This document shows, piece after piece, positions 63,601 through 64,000 of a stretch of 64,000 nucleotides of DNA. The stretch is from Ichthyophis bannanicus (Eukaryota > Chordata > Amphibia > Gymnophiona > Ichthyophiidae). The stretch covers positions 924,320,522 to 924,384,521 of the forward strand of contig CM066035.1 in NCBI GenBank assembly GCA_033557465.1, given 5' to 3'. Position 1 is the first letter of the stretch. Each line of letters opens with the position of its first letter. Below the pieces are notes generated by a model, which saw only the letters and a list, made by a program, of their open reading frames with translations, was not told the DNA's origin and searched no databases. The position numbers were made by a program, and so were the translations under genes.

Positions 63601-64000
63601 ACTCAGTGGCTCAGCCCAGATTTCTGTCCACACAGTTTCTTACAGGTTACGAGTGCTGGAAGGCTAGAAGAGGAGCAGGAGAGTCCCACATGGCTCCTGG
63701 TGGGGAGGAGGCATTTGGTAGATTTGGCCCAGGTGCTTTTTCCTCCTGTCTTAATCCTGCTGCTTAAATCAGTTTTTGTTTTCTTTTTTTTTTTGTTGTT
63801 GCTTTTTCTCCATTCCTTGGAACAATTGGTGGTCTGCTGCTTTTGAATAAAATGAGCTTCCATTAAAAAAAAAAAAACACAGCTGGGCCTGCATATGGGT
63901 GTCCAGGACCTTCCTAACTAAGCTTTCCCTGGTCAGTCAGACAGGAATCGCATTTTGTATTGGCTTTACTATTTTCACACCTTTGCTGTGATTTTTCAGC
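63601..64000. other. Unassigned sequence with T and A runs
   Basis: Contains TTTTTTTTTTGTTGTTGC near 63784 and a 13-base A run near 63864-63876 preceded by GAATAAAATGAGCTTCCATT. This could be the polyadenylation-like tail of a retroposed sequence on the plus strand. Nothing else can be supported. Confidence 0.4.

Noticed and set aside
63603..63863. Lys-rich minus-strand reading frame as a small host gene
   Set aside because: The Lys run is a T-rich low-complexity tract on the plus strand and nothing else supports coding.

Overview
The window is eukaryotic repeat sequence from a large-genome vertebrate, most likely an amphibian (caecilian-like). That guess rests on several coexisting subfamilies of DIRS-type tyrosine-recombinase retrotransposons, tetrapod-type CR1, L2-like LINEs, a hAT MITE and a Penelope-like fold-back element. 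The species is an inference from repeat content. I found no convincing host gene exon, tRNA, rRNA or CRISPR array in 64 kb; essentially all coding sequence belongs to transposable elements, most of it broken.

The dominant theme is a nest of nine DIRS elements (D1-D9) inserted into one another. They fall into three families, judged by termini and Gag. Family A starts TATCTCCAGGAACAAG and has a TCGGTACCGA palindrome in its inverted terminal repeat (ITR). Family B starts TTCTCCAGGACCAAG and has GTCGGCGCCGAC. Family C starts CCAGTTCATACTGC. Complete copies have the order left ITR, gag, RT-RNase H-methyltransferase-like pol, tyrosine recombinase (YR), internal complementary region (ICR, the complement of both element ends fused), right ITR. 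No protease or DDE integrase is seen. All DIRS elements run on the + strand.

Layout. D1 (A) is the 3' part of a copy entering from the left (1-1195). Its right ITR is split by D2, D4 and D5 and reappears at 12926-12948 and 21431-21524. D2 (A, gag-only) is 1196-12925 and is split by D3 (B, 3739-9862). D4 (B) is 12949-17802. D5 (C, gag-less) is 17807-21430. D6 (A, with pol and YR) is 23826-40723 and is split inside its RT by D7 (A, gag-only, 27641-38379), which is split by D8 (B, 31289-37048). D6 also carries a fold-back element with a hammerhead-like motif (24090-25082) and a hAT MITE (39522-39886).

An old L2-like LINE (minus strand, 40735-41206 and 53159-54760) is split by a DNA transposon at 41207-53154. 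This transposon has ~0.66-0.70 kb imperfect terminal inverted repeats and a 4-bp target duplication and is provisionally assigned to Sola. Its minus-strand transposase gene is interrupted near its 3' end by D9 (A, 42389-47994), the best-preserved DIRS copy. A palindromic MITE and another L2-like LINE are also inside it. From 56.6 to 62.1 kb a plus-strand L2-like LINE is split by a minus-strand CR1. Remnants of a fourth DIRS family (left end ~21.67 kb, ICR ~56.3 kb, right end ~62.2 kb) suggest that much of 21.7-62.3 kb may sit inside one very old element. The remaining gaps (about 21.9-23.8, 54.8-56.2 and 62.3-64.0 kb) hold no gene I can support.
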